64,000 bases of DNA from Polyodon spathula (taxonomy: Eukaryota > Chordata > Actinopteri > Acipenseriformes > Polyodontidae). Positions 1 to 11,664 of this stretch are shown here, piece by piece (the stretch's first letter is position 1; the number at the start of each line of letters is the position of its first letter). The notes beneath the pieces were generated by a model. That model saw only the letters and a list, made by a program, of their open reading frames with translations, was not told the DNA's origin and did no database searches. The stretch is taken from assembly GCF_017654505.1 (NCBI RefSeq), contig NC_054537.1, positions 73,385,618 to 73,449,617 of the forward strand, given 5' to 3'. The position numbers and the translations under genes were made by a program.

Positions 1-1522
1 CATTCCAGCTTGTGCAGAAGCAGTGATAAAGCAATGCAAGGATATAATCACAGCTTAATTTGTAGTATTGATTGTTTGGCAGTCCTGCTTGAGAAGCATT
101 CATTTTACAGTGTTCCTGACCAGTGGGTTTCTACTTGGATATCACGGACTACAGGTTAAATGCGTCATTCGTCACAGTTCACCAACAGCTGTCATTTCCT
201 AAGATGTCTTGTATGATTTTATCTTAAAATCAAGATAAAATGGCACCAAAACTAAAAACAATTGTATACCTTTGTGAATATAAACAAATGATGGTATCCA
301 ATAATTGTGTAGTTAGCCGATCAGTGAGAGAAGTGGATGTAAGACATTTGAACCTAAAGTCGGAGGAATGGTATTTGTTAAATCCACCAGGGTAGTGTTG
401 TAGGGGGACAACATGACGGTTACACTCTGGTGTACCATGCACCTACTATTTAAGCTCCACAAAGTCTGTCGATCCCTGAAATGTCATTATGTGAAGGATA
501 TCAAATATGTCACACTTTTTATTTTTCATATTCTTAAGTGAGCAGATGACAAATACCATTGGGTTTTAATTATAAATCATTTTACACTCAGAGGTACACA
601 TATTTAAGGTTCTGCCCTCCAGTCCTCCAGTTAGGGATTATTCAGGGGATTATTTAGTGGAAACTCTCTCGCTAACTTTACATGTATGTCTACAGTATTC
701 ATAAATAAACAATACACTAATATACAGTTCAAATAGAAAGTTAAAACTTTACCAAACATTAATTACCCTCAGTTGAAACATTCCAATAAACAGGTGGTCA
801 TGGCCTGTATATCACTGAAGCACTGTGCTGTTAAACTTGACCTCAATTTTCTTCACTTATGCTTGTCAATTTATAACTGGAACTAGCTTTAGGTTGAAGG
901 GAATAGGCTTTCACACTTTATATAGTGTATTTATTGTGCAATTGTATTATTGATTATGAAACCAGGATTTCAAACAGAAATCTGTAAATGCATTGACATG
1001 ACCCTTGTAATACTGGGATTGCTATTTTAGACACATAATATAAAATACAACTTTAAGGGCACAGTGGCTACTGAACTAGCCTCTTACTGGATCCCGGTCA
1101 CAAGTCATTTGGTAATCTAGCCTAAGACATTTGTCTTCACAAAACCACCACACAATAACCACCACAGAGTAGTACACTTTATTAACTAAATGATTACATA
1201 GTATGTGTTCTGTAACTGAAAGCGTTATGTTATCTACCAAACACCGTTCCAGAGAGCCGCTAAAAAAAAAGGGTTTTACAACCGTCATAGCAAAACAAAC
1301 TGTCAGAACAAATGTTCTCAAGTAAATGCACCAAGCTACATTGTTTGTTGAATTGAGGTCCCCTGCCCATCAAATCAAGAGTCCACCTGGCTCAAGGCTG
1401 CTGCTGACCTTCACTTTCAGTGCAGTTGTAGACTGCAACTCAAAACACCGCCCTTCGCAGGTAAGATGGTTAACCAGCTCCTTTTAGAGGGCAGTCAGAG
1501 GAATGCTTGGGTGCACTTGCAG

Positions 1523-1523
<1 letters not shown>
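1..1523. other. Unassigned AT-rich intergenic DNA
   Basis: I see no gene, terminal-repeat pair or recognisable repeat in this stretch. Open frames on either strand are short, have no splice context and no recognisable protein similarity. It lies downstream of CTDP1 and is best called intergenic. Confidence 0.5.

Positions 1524-1588
<65 letters not shown>
1524..1588. repeat. (ATT)n microsatellite, about 21 units
   Basis: An uninterrupted ATT run. It makes long runs of Tyr or Ile in translated frames, which are not real proteins. Confidence 0.98.
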
Positions 1589-1919
1589 GTTTTCAAAACA
1601 AATACCAAGTACAGTTATTTGATGATTGCATTTAAAAAGAGTAATGTAATGAGAATGCAATTTTACTTTAATCCCATGTTGCACGGCGTGAAACCAAAAA
1701 AATGTGTTATTTATCCAGCTTGACTGTCCAGTATACCAGACAAAAGCTTGAATAAACAACACACGCAAACAAGGAAGAATATGTTATTATAAACTTGACC
1801 ATAAGACGGTCATTTGGTTAAAGCTTTCAAGACCTCAAAGGTCTATTATTCAGATCTAATTTACAGAACAAAGTGTCACATTACAAAATATTGCATTGTG
1901 AAATATCACGCTACAGAAT

Positions 1920-2246
1920 ATTACACTATTATTATTTTTGGAGATAGATCATAGTGTTTATTAGCTCTTTATTAGCTGTTGTGTCTCTGCTACTTCAGAT
2001 CTTTCACTGTATCTTATGAGTCTATATGACATATGCATCCACAACATTTTAGAATTTTCGCATCCTAGCCTTGTATTTAATGTATTATGCTTAGTTTTTC
2101 ACTATATTTAACGTATTATGCATTGTTGTTTTTTTTATTTATTTATTTATTTTTAACTCTATCTTGTATAAAGCGTTTTGTGATGGTGGGGTACTATGAA
2201 AGATGCTACATAAAATAATTGATTGATTGATTGATTGATTGATTGA
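1920..2246 (+). mobile_element. LINE 3' end (L2/CR1-like) with (GATT)n tail
   Basis: The stretch near 2166-2215 (AAAGCGTTTTGTGATGG, then CTATGAAAGATGCTACATAA) has the usual form of the 3' UTR end of L2/CR1-type LINEs in fish, a short conserved stem before a simple-repeat tail. The tail is (GATT)n at 2218-2246. No coding part of this copy remains, so it is 5'-truncated. Family-level assignment is from memory of such tails. Confidence 0.65.
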
Positions 2247-2394
2247 CTATCACATTAGATAAAAGCAGTTGTAAAGTACAATAAAATCAGTAGCAAAAAA
2301 GTTCAAATAAGAGCAAAATAAAGAATACTGTAAATAATTACATGTAAGAGAGTTTACTTATAGTAAAAAATGTTTGCTTATATGAGTAGATGCA

Positions 2395-2929
2395 GTGCAG
2401 AGAGCAGAGGTGTAGCGTGGGAGAAATGAGGAAGGGAAAAGACAAGGCGAACAACAGAGTTTTGGATGAGATGGAGTGGACAGATAGCAGAGGCAGGGAG
2501 GACAGCCTGGAGGGAGTTGATTTAGTCAAGGCAGGACGGTACCAGGGCCTGAACTAGGAGCTGTGTGGACTAGTCGGTGAGGAAGGGGCAAATTCTACGT
2601 ATGTTGAGGAGGAAGAAGCGACAGGAGCGTGCCAGAGTAGAAATGTGTTGACAGTAGGAGAGGGAGGGGTTGAGGGTGACACAAAGGTTTTTGGTGGATG
2701 AGGAGGGAGAGAGGGTTGTGGATTCAAGAAGACTAGCAATAAAGAGATCAGCAGTGGTAAGGAAGAGTGGAAAAAAGGAGGTCTGATTTGGAGAGGTTGA
2801 GTTTGAAATGATGCAAGTGTGTTCAGGAGGAGATGGCCAAGAGGCAGGTAGAGATACGTGAGGAAACATCAGGGTCAGAGGGCTGAAAGGAGAGGAAAAT
2901 TTGAGTTGATGTAGTGAATGGATGTGCAT
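2395..2929 (-). pseudogene. L2-like LINE reverse transcriptase C-terminal fragment
   Basis: The minus strand encodes the end of a non-LTR reverse transcriptase. Visible signature blocks are VTLNPSLSYCQHISTLARSC, then FFLLNIRRICPFLTD, and further on LLVQALVPSCLD and LPASAICPLHLIQN followed by FSHATPLLSALH. These are the order and spacing of the thumb region after the palm in L2/CR1-superfamily LINEs. The catalytic palm and the endonuclease are absent. The blocks lie in different frames with stop codons between, so the copy is dead. It faces the neighbouring LINE tail at 1920-2246, so the two are separate insertions. Confidence 0.8.
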
Positions 2930-4948
2930 GGCATGAAAAATGGATAGCTTATTTAGTTTGCCACAATCTGTTCAGAGTAATCTCTAGGTGCTATTGTAGT
3001 CAGGATGGACACTTGTCATGAACCGGTAACCCTGCATAGCGCAAACGAGCATCTGAACTACAATGCAAAAGAGCCAGGCTCATCTGAATTTATGTTTTTT
3101 AGAGCTTTTACCCTCATCTCATCAACATAGAACAGAATCTGTAACGGCAGTGTATCTCACAGGCTTGCCCGTTACACATTCAAGTGACCCTTCGTTCTTG
3201 CTGTTACAATTTCTGAGAAACTAATTGAGAGATCAATATTTTGTTCCATGAGGAAATTTAAATGAGGAAACATGCTCTGCTTTGTTTAAAGGCTTGTTCT
3301 GGTTTATCGTGAATTACCTGACTTCATACCACTACTGAAAAAGGTTTCACTTGTGTGGTTATAAGTTGACATGGACAATTGAAGCCTTCAGAATAAAACT
3401 GTTCCTGTGAGCAAGAGAACCATGATGTGCACAGCTTGCCAGTTCATTCTGTCAAAATGAGCAAAGACACAGTCGACATATGCATTTATAACTGTCTTTC
3501 TGTTTTTTTTTTTTTAAAGTTACCATACCTAAATATGTGTTTTCTTGTTTACTGTTAGCTAACACAGTAACTTCATAAACCATAAAGAAGACACAACGCA
3601 GCAATTTAAATAACTCAATCAATAGCACAATAGATGAAGGATATGTAATTGAAGGGACATTAGGCTATGTCGAATTGAATAAACTGATCATACCCTATTA
3701 TGCTAGTGCTTTCCAATTCATCACATTGCAATATGCTGCACCCATCACAGTGAGTGATTCCCTTTATTCCCAAGCTTTCTTTGCTCATGACTGTTTGATG
3801 ATGATGAAGGTGTTGTTCTTTTGATTAATATACTAAGCATTCATTCAAGCACATCTTATTGGATGATTTTAATAGCACCCAAGGAGGTAATGCACGAGCA
3901 CGGTGGAGCGAGACTGTCATACAGGAGTCATCATTTCAGCTTGGGAAGGCTCCTATATGGTGTACTGTATATCAATAACCAGCTGGGATCCATAAACCAT
4001 ATAAGTGCTTCATTTTCTTTGACAAACAGCATGCTGCTGCTGCCATCCACAATGTTCAGGAATAAATTGTTTCCAGCTCAGAGTACTTCAGAGCACCTAA
4101 ACATAGCTGTTAGCAGCACCTGACAACACTTCAAAATGTTCAGTGCTAAAAAGGTATAGTGTATTTATTTATGTATTTACTAATAATATGTGAATACGTA
4201 CTATAATTTCATCTCAGCCGATACAAAAAGAAGTAATAATTAAGCGATGTTATGCCACAAAGTCAAAATGAAGCATTGTGAGGACTGATTGCCTATTATG
4301 ACTTTCTCAACTACTTGTCTTGGAATTCTCTGTATTGCTGTCATTTTTATTAAAAAAAAATTCCAAGCACTGAAACCGCTACAATGTGAATCCAAGATCA
4401 TAGACGATCAAGCAGTGGGGCAGGGTAGAAGCCTCCATGTAGAGTCCTTTGGTAAAGGGATCAAAGTGAAGACATTCGTATTGCAGGTTTTAATACTGAG
4501 TGTTATGTTTCAATGGGTATTGGATTATTTTCCCAAGGATAGACCTCAGTTGCATTATTTCAAGCCCCAGTTCTGCTTTTTAGTAATGATTGAGGAGTCA
4601 GGTTTGTTATACCTAAGACTATTCATTTTTCTTGTATATGATATTACTAAAAAGAAACTGTTATAAAACTAGAAAATCTTTTTAATGAAAAGTTTTCTGT
4701 ATCAAAAAGTAAACAGTGTGTTAGCAAGACATAAGGTAGAGTTAGCCTGTTCCCTGTATAACTGCACATAGGCATTCTAAAAAGTAGGGTGCCGTGCCAA
4801 ACTTAGACAAAGTATATGTTATTTCATCATACCATAAATTTTTTTTAATTGTGATTCTTCGTAATACCTGCAAAAACGTATAATTCCATTACCTGGCCCA
4901 TTTTGTCAGGTGTTACAGAAAATGAATAGCTAAAAGCAGCTGCACCAC
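2930..4948. other. Unassigned intergenic DNA
   Basis: No gene is supported. Around 3027-3180 there is a higher-complexity segment that looks like a piece of an interspersed repeat, but I cannot name the family. Open frames at 3821-4123 (+) and 4289-4666 (+, 125 codons) lack any recognisable domain and probably occur by chance. Confidence 0.4.
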
Positions 4949-5656
4949 TGTGACAGAAAGACAATGATTCTTGATGGTAAATCTCCCTCCCAACTTGAGA
5001 GGACACTAAGTAACAGGAACAGAATACACTGGACTACTTGACTTGGCACTTGGTTCCGAGGCTTAAAAGGAAGTCATTCCGAGAGTTAAAAGGAAGTCAG
5101 TTACGTAGAAAAGAGACAGAGCTTCGTACACTAACTCATTGACCCGGAGGGCAAATGATGTGGCAGCTGCAGATCATAAAAAGCAGCAAACGTTTACCAA
5201 GGGGTCATGAGTGACGGTATAAATAGGTGTTGAAGCAATGTTATCTGTTCCTTCGTTTTTGGTTGTGTCATTGACCTGGAAGGTATTCACTAGACGACTA
5301 ACACGTTCTGGAGCTTTCACCAGAGGCCAGCACAAACCTGGAACAGCACTTCAATTATACCACTGAAATACTGTACTGCACCACAATCACTAATTCACGC
5401 ACTAACCAGACTTGTGTATGTGTTTTGTGTTTAATTCGGGATTACAAGAACGGGACTATTATTTCAAGACCAGTTTGGGGGGATTATAAATGTAAGTAAT
5501 ACACGCCGCTGTATTACGTACCATCATTATTATTTCCTGTTTGTTTCGCCATCAGGCACTGGACAAAAACAACCAATAAAAACAAACCTTTTCACCTCGA
5601 TTACAATTGTCTGCCTGTTCTTTAATCACCTGCACACTATTAACCACTTTGCCACA
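4949..5656 (+). mobile_element. Solo LTR with 5-bp target-site duplication
   Basis: The element begins TGTGACA and ends TGCCACA, the TG...CA ends of a long terminal repeat. It is flanked on both sides by ACCAC (4944-4948 and 5657-5661), a 5-bp target duplication. Inside, in the order expected for U3-R-U5, are a TATA box TATAAATA at 5218-5225 and an AATAAA signal at 5575-5580, which puts the LTR on the plus strand. There is no internal gag-pol region and no second LTR, so it is a solo LTR left by recombination. Length is 708 bp. A 5-bp duplication fits Gypsy-like, BEL or some endogenous retrovirus families; I cannot choose between them. Confidence 0.8.
5218..5225 (+). promoter_or_regulatory. 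TATA box of the solo LTR
   Basis: TATAAATA lies about 270 bp into the LTR and about 350 bp before its AATAAA, as in an LTR U3 promoter. Whether it still drives transcription is unknown. Confidence 0.5.
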
Positions 5657-6253
5657 ACCACTTAAACAGCAACATGGTGAAGATGTGAAATCACAGTTAT
5701 CTTACACAATGTATTCTTCTTAATGTTTCAAATCACTTTGGATATCATTTTATGTTTCAGTCATCACATTGCGGTAACTTTTTAAAACTCAAATGTTTCA
5801 AGCATCTTAATGCTTTAAACTGCATCCTGTGCTGTCTCCATTTCTTCCTGCTGCAGACCAGATACGCTGCCACTACAATATATAGCAGATTGTTAAGTAT
5901 ACGCAATGTGAATTGAATGCACTGATTGCTAGATTACCATTTCTAGTAATCGGATAAGGTGTTAAATGACAATGAGTAGTGGGTGGATTTAATAGATCTA
6001 ATGAGTCCTGCTTTCAGTACGCTCTGATGAAGACAACATGTCAAAATGCGTCAGCGTACCTGTTTTTACCTTGTTTTAATTAATAAAGTATGAACAATTG
6101 ACACACTTTTGGGATGCAGACTTTTATTTAGCAGGAGTTGCTGTCTTTTCTCTTTGGCGATGGCAACATCTAAGAAGTGTTTCCTATTTAACGTTTCCTG
6201 GGACGAAGCACCTTGCGTCTGATGAAATGAACTGAAACAGCTATATATATATA

Positions 6254-7060
6254 CTGATGCACAAAAGAAACGCAGCACTCAGGTCTAATGGATTTAATCA
6301 AATATTGTAAACAGAGATATCAAACAAAATCACAGAAAATGTGAACAAAAATACAGATCAAAGAATCATGTTAAGTTTTTGGTATAAAACGTGACACACT
6401 GTCAAAATGAAAACATTACAAAGTTAGTATCGGGTATGGCCTCCCTGAGCATTAATACAATCCTTGCAGCGTCGATGCATAGCCCTGATAAACCTGGATA
6501 GACTGCTGTGGGATGTTCCGCCACTCTTCCTGTGCAGCTGCAGCCAGCTGGCGAAGGTTAGCTTGAACAATGCAAAAGTCAGCATAACGGTCATGGACTG
6601 ATGTGGTGACCCTCTGCCTTCCAGGAGGTGGCTTGTCCCTCACAGAGACAGTTTACTGGTTTCTCTGGACATTTCATTCTCCAGGCAACTTCTCTCACAG
6701 ACAGGCCGCCTTCAATCATGTCGATAGCAACCAGACGATCTTCTTTATTCAAGAGGGACATGGTCGTATCTTTCGCTGTTCCTGCGTTAACTAAAATCAT
6801 GTCTTTTCGATTGGCTAGTTATACAGATTCTTAATCAACTAATTTTGGAAATTTTAACCAAACTCAATGGCATTTTTATGAAATCACATGACTCGAGCTC
6901 AGTATTTTTGTTATCCCAGGGAACAATACTACTCAAACAATCAGCAGACCTAGCTGCTCACTATTTAAAATGTAAATAACATTATGTATGTGCCTAATGA
7001 GCTATTGATGTAAAACTTGTTTTTTTTTATGTAGACTGTTGCTTTTTCATTGTGCATCTG
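6254..7060 (-). mobile_element. Tc1-like element, internally deleted (copy 1)
   Basis: The left end CTGATGCACAAAAGAAACGC follows a TA, and the right end mirrors it (CATTGTGCATCTG), with the expected TA changed to TG. Minus-strand reading gives only the start of a Tc1 transposase: an N-terminal helix-turn-helix with IDMIEGGLSVREVAWRMKC (6800 downward) and a C-terminal remnant near 6500 that includes EEWRNIPQQ. The DDE core is missing. Same family as the element at 23678-24860. Confidence 0.85.
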
Positions 7061-7067
7061 TGCAGCT

Positions 7068-7306
7068 TACAGGCAGGCCCACGGGCACCCAGCCAGACCA
7101 CAGAGGTCACTGGTGTGCAGTGAGCCGAGGACACCCTGGACGACCTAAGCCTTCCCCCCATGGGTGACCCTCAGCCAAGTGTGCGTCGCTTCCGTCCACA
7201 GTCGGTAATGGATTAGCCTGGACTCAAACCAGCGATGTCCAGGCTATAGGGCGCATCCTACACTCCACGTGCAGCGCATTTACCGGATGCACCACTCGGA
7301 GCTCCC
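7068..7306 (-). mobile_element. tRNA-derived SINE, reverse orientation
   Basis: On the minus strand this begins GGGAGCTCCGAGTGGTGCAT and carries a polymerase III B box (GGTTTGAGTCC, plus-strand 7220-7230) about 75 bp in, followed by a GC-rich body. It matches the head of the SINE at 35997 and the body of the SINE at 61327. It abuts the right end of Tc1 copy 1 and lacks its 3' tail. Confidence 0.85.
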
Positions 7307-8099
7307 TAGTCAGTCATTATCTTTAGTAATTACCGATGAAGAACTGGCTGTTATAGTCATCTCATCTATAGTTATTTTAAATGCAATACTAAAAGCAGAA
7401 ACAAAGCCACATAATTGCTGAACAAAACCTTGGCTGAGGCATCATCAGAAATACAGTGCATAGAGTTGACATCTTTTTAAATTCACTGCCTCTTTACAGG
7501 AAAGGAAACAACAGTCAGGAGACTGTAACAGCCAATTGTATTTCGAAACCGATGCAACTGTTTGCAACTGGTTGCAGAAATGTTCACATATAAGCGATTC
7601 AGTTGCACACAACCAAGTTGAGCAACTGATCGCTCAGGTGTGGACACGACTTAAGCATAGCTGAATTTTGCGCGATATTGCCTATTATTTTAGAGACCGT
7701 CATTGAGAATGATATTGAGAACATCAAAATAATATTTCGAATTACTTTTTACAAATTAAAAAAAAAATGTCATCAGACAACAGACATGGTAGTCAATTTG
7801 GTTATGAATCAATTTTCAAGAAGAACTTTTTCTGAAAAAATTGGAGATTGTTAAAAATTGGAGGTATACACCACAAAATACCCAAACTGACACAGTAAGG
7901 GAAGAGATATACTCACCACTTCCAACATTCAAATTATGAAAGGTATCCGTGGCTTACCTGTAGCTGTCAATTAAAACAAATATACTGCTGGAACTGTCTT
8001 TTGTTCAGTACAGAAAAGGCTATATGGCACAGCGCTGTCTACAGCAACCAAGGAAGTCACTTGCGAGCCACTGTTACACTCAAAACTTTTGGAAAAACC

Positions 8100-8530
8100 C
8101 TGACTGATGTTCAACCGGATGAGCAGAAGTGCAGGGATACAATACATCACAATGAGCAAGTAAGAATAAATGGTTCTTAAACTCTTGATTGATTCTGTTG
8201 TTTACCTTAGTAAGCATGGCACCACTTCATCAAATAGAGGTAATTATGTGGAATTACTTTCTCTGATTTCTGACTACGACAGCATGTTAAGCAAACACCT
8301 GTCAATAGCCATCGTATACTCGGGTACCTCTAACAAGAGTCAGAACGACTTAATCTCTTCGGTGTCTCAGGTTCTGCTAGAAACAATAAAAGCAGAAGAA
8401 CAGGAAGCCAAGTACGTAGCTGTAATGTAAATGGTAGATCAAACAGCTGATGTTGGAAACACAGCTCAGCTGTCTTGTGACTGACAGTGGCCTGAAAGAA
8501 CGGTTGTTCTGTGAAAAATTGTTACATTTA
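8100..8530 (+). pseudogene. hAT-type (DUF4371-like) transposase fragment
   Basis: The plus strand from 8170 has an open frame containing SSNRGNYVELLSLISDYD, then YSGTSNKSQNDLI, then a segment ending KYVAVM; in the same frame past the stop, QTADVGNTAQLS can be read. This order matches the conserved N-terminal part of hAT-superfamily transposases with the DUF4371 region, where SGTSN.IQNDLI and VDETTDVSN are typical. The final catalytic acidic motif is altered and the downstream RNase-H-like core and hAT dimerisation domain are absent. It is a dead fragment, probably with related non-coding DNA upstream (7480-8100). Confidence 0.7.
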
Positions 8531-8969
8531 CTAAAATAAAAATGCTTTTAAAAAGACCAAATTCCCTTTGGGCTTATTTATTTTTAGATTTTCACTATGA
8601 GACTGTTACCTTTATTAAAATGTAGACTGATTAATCTACCAGTTAATCAACTAATGCCCATAAATTAACTGATCAAAAAACATAATTGAGTGACAGCTTT
8701 CCTCAGCCTCAGCAAATAATTGGATTAAATAAACTTACTGGGAGTTCAAGTTGGAGTGAAACTCAAAAGACTGTGGCCCTCGAGTTTGTTTTTTTCTGTT
8801 AACACGTTACGCATAATAAAACAGTTGAAGTATGTTTGTGTGGGTCTTGTTATTCTTGTAATTGGTAATATGGCAGTAGTGAATGAAATGTTAATAATTC
8901 AACTAGGAACATGAATGAAAAACACCCTGCCTGAAAGGTGTGTGATACAGCCAGGGCTTGATTACACCG

Positions 8970-9292
8970 TGTAACAAATTTATTAATTTTTTTTTTTGTT
9001 CCTGGGTAGTAAGTGTTATTTCCTAATTGCTTATGCCTCAAAAGTATAGAAAATGGCTATTATTGCCCACAGACTTTGCTTTTGTGACTAGGACAGTGAT
9101 ATTTCAAAATATCACTATTTCCAATGGGAAAACGGGCACATGTGTGTCTTTTCGTTCACATAGTCAGAAAGAAAACAACATATGAATCCAAATTAACATG
9201 TATTTATACTAAAGTAATACAAAAATGACTACAAAAGATTTAGAAGTATAAATACAGTATAATCGTAAATCTCGAAAAACTACTCACTTACA
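8970..9292 (+). mobile_element. Long-TIR MITE, copy A (right arm lost)
   Basis: About 300 bp nearly identical to the left half of the MITE at 50197-50623, starting TGTAACA and including GTTCCTGGGTAGTAAGTG and CAGTGATATTTCAAAATATC. The right-hand inverted repeat seen in copy B is missing here, and the central segment is in the opposite orientation. Superfamily unknown. Confidence 0.85.
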
Positions 9293-10061
9293 GAGAAATC
9301 AACAGGCCGAAACAACCTGTGTTTATGGATTACAGTGGGGCAATCTCCATGGAAAAATTAAAATAAGTGTCACCTCTTTCTCACTCTATTTTGGTAGTAG
9401 TTTTGGGTTGTGTGTGTTTTCTTTTAGACTGAGAAATTCTCATTCCTAATTCATATTAAAGTATGGGAGGATATATTTAAATGTTTGTGCCTGAGTTCCA
9501 GTTTGGCCTTGCACAGCTTACTGATATCGTGCAGCTTTCTTAAACCGGGTTTCCATGAAGTTTTTAGGTTGTGTTAAAACACAGCCTGCCTCATTCTAGT
9601 TTTGGATAATATGACTTCTTTTTACAGATATTTTCAGAATTTTACTAAAGCAGTGTGTAAAAGTCTCTAAAAAGAGAAAGATTTTATATTGTGTATTGGA
9701 ATAGATCTAAATTTAAACGTAACAAACACAAAGGACACAGCTTTTACAACGAAGAAAGGAGAAGAGAGCAGATATTCTTGGAAGTTACGTTGATCTCAAT
9801 GTTTCTGAATGGCTCACAGGTTTTGTTTTCTCACAACATTGCTTTGCTTACTCTCACAATACCTTATCTATCGTCTTTAATGTGTCTTTGTTTGAGATAA
9901 ATTGACTGTAATGTCCTTTAGAAAGGAGGAATGGATCTTTTACATTTTTTTTCTGAATAACTTTAATTTTATTACTTTTGATGAAGCAATTTTTTTACAT
10001 TTCTTTTTTTGTGGCTGAATGTTAGCATCTCCCCCACACCAAAATTAATGCAATTTGGAAA
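9293..10061. other. Unassigned intergenic DNA
   Basis: No gene, paired terminal repeats or recognisable repeat seen; T-rich with many short homopolymers. Confidence 0.4.
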
Positions 10062-10063
10062 TA

Positions 10064-10868
10064 CAGTGCTACCTTGTTATAATATAATCCATCACAGTGC
10101 CAAATTGGTTATAACACGTTAAGGTTGTGGCTCCCATTCCACCCATAATGCAACAAACACATTTAAGTTGAAACTGGGAAATATAGTACTTATAAATCTC
10201 CCGTGCTTGCACTGTTTTTTTTTTTATCTTCCTAAAAGTAAAAGCAAACTGTCCATTAATGTTACAAAATAATTATGAAGCAATACAAGTGTGTATAAAC
10301 CTCCTTGGATTCTGTGTTATTTGATTACAGTTTACAACATTTATTATAAAACATATACAATTTAAATACGAGTGGTGTAAACTTTAAACTGGTGGAATAG
10401 CAGTTTCTATTATCCTGTATATACTGTAACAACCTGAGGTTTATACTGTTACATGACTGGTCTACGGACCCTGTGTGTGTGTGTGTGTGTGCAAGGAAGG
10501 GGTAATCTTGCCTCAGTCGGGATTGATTGACGTCCGGGTAGGCGGGGACATGAAAGCCCACATCAATGTGGACAGAGCTGACAGCTGAGTCAGACAAGCT
10601 GCGTGTGAATGTACAAGACTGTTTGTTGTTTTTGGTGTGGCCCAGGCTAACAGGGTCCAGGAATAATCATCCCAATAAACAGTGGATTCGAGTACCTGCA
10701 AATTGTGTGTGTCTCCTTCCCTCATTTTCCACGGTACGCTACAATATTAATCAGCCATTGTAAATCATTTTGGGAACAAAAATGCCAATATTCGTTATAA
10801 GGCAAAACACAAACAACACGGTCTCAAATTATGGACCACGACAACCGCGTTATAACAAGGTAGCACTG
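10064..10868. mobile_element. Pogo/Tigger-like non-autonomous element with nested insertion
   Basis: Ends are CAGTGCTACCTTGTTATAA at 10064 and its reverse complement ending at 10868, each flanked by TA (10062-10063, 10869-10870), as for Tc1/mariner-superfamily insertions. The CAGTGCTACCT start is typical of pogo/Tigger ends. No transposase frame is visible. The middle (10425-10743) looks like a separate LTR-type insertion. Confidence 0.8.
10425..10743 (+). mobile_element. Possible short solo LTR inside the pogo-like element
   Basis: Starts TGTAAC, ends GCTACA, and has AATAAA at 10674-10679 followed by a U5-like stretch. Flanking tetranucleotides are ATAC and ATAT, a match of three in four. 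It contains a short (GT)n. The imperfect duplication leaves this uncertain; it could instead be unrelated interior sequence of the host element. Confidence 0.4.
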
Positions 10869-10870
10869 TA

Positions 10871-11656
10871 ATAAGGTCTAAAGTATATCATTACTCTGAT
10901 ATATAAAGTATATGTGATGTTATAAGCCACTGGTTTGAAGCAACATCTTTGCAATTCTGCAGTAATATAAAAGCTCATTTTACTTTCCCTAACTCTGATT
11001 GATAGAAATGAATCATGTTGACGATGTAATTTAGCCAAGTAGACTGGTATACATAAAGTTATTGAATCAGTAAACATAATCCCAATTTAACCCTGTAGGG
11101 CAGAATCATATACAGTATGTTGTGTGTCACTAAACCAAGATCATAAACACAAATTTAAATGATAATGATAAAAATGTGGGGAAACAAGCTATTTTACAAT
11201 TATACAAACATAATTATGTATACATGTGTTAGCATTTCAATTGTCAATACAAACCTTAACAGTAAAGTCTCCCTCATCAACATCTTCAACTATCTTATTA
11301 TAAGTCAAAACTGTAGCCCAATAGGAACTTCAGGCAAGTACACAGCTATTTCTAAACAGAGAAAACATCAGCTGTACAGCAGTTTTATTAATCTTGCGCA
11401 TAAGCTATATCCTTTTTGTTGCAATTTAAGCATATTGTCATCAAAATTAATGTTTTTCTTTTCTTATTACACACAGGTAATATAATTTGCAAAATATTGT
11501 AACATTACTGTGCTCTTCCTGAGTTTAAGATTTCCTGGTTTGTCATTCAGTACTCTCTCTAATATGAACTGATTTATGATCCAAACCATGCTATCTATCA
11601 ATGAAATGCATGCTGTGGGTATGTAAACACAGCTGTCTGTATTTTTTTTATTCAGT
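10871..11656. other. Unassigned intergenic DNA
   Basis: AT-rich, no supported gene; a 108-codon open frame at 11159-11485 has no recognisable domain. Confidence 0.4.
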
Positions 11657-11664
11657 GTTACTAC

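Noticed and set aside
4289..4666. 125-codon plus-strand open frame with hydrophobic segments
   Set aside because: No recognisable domain, AT-driven composition and no splice or promoter context; likely chance.
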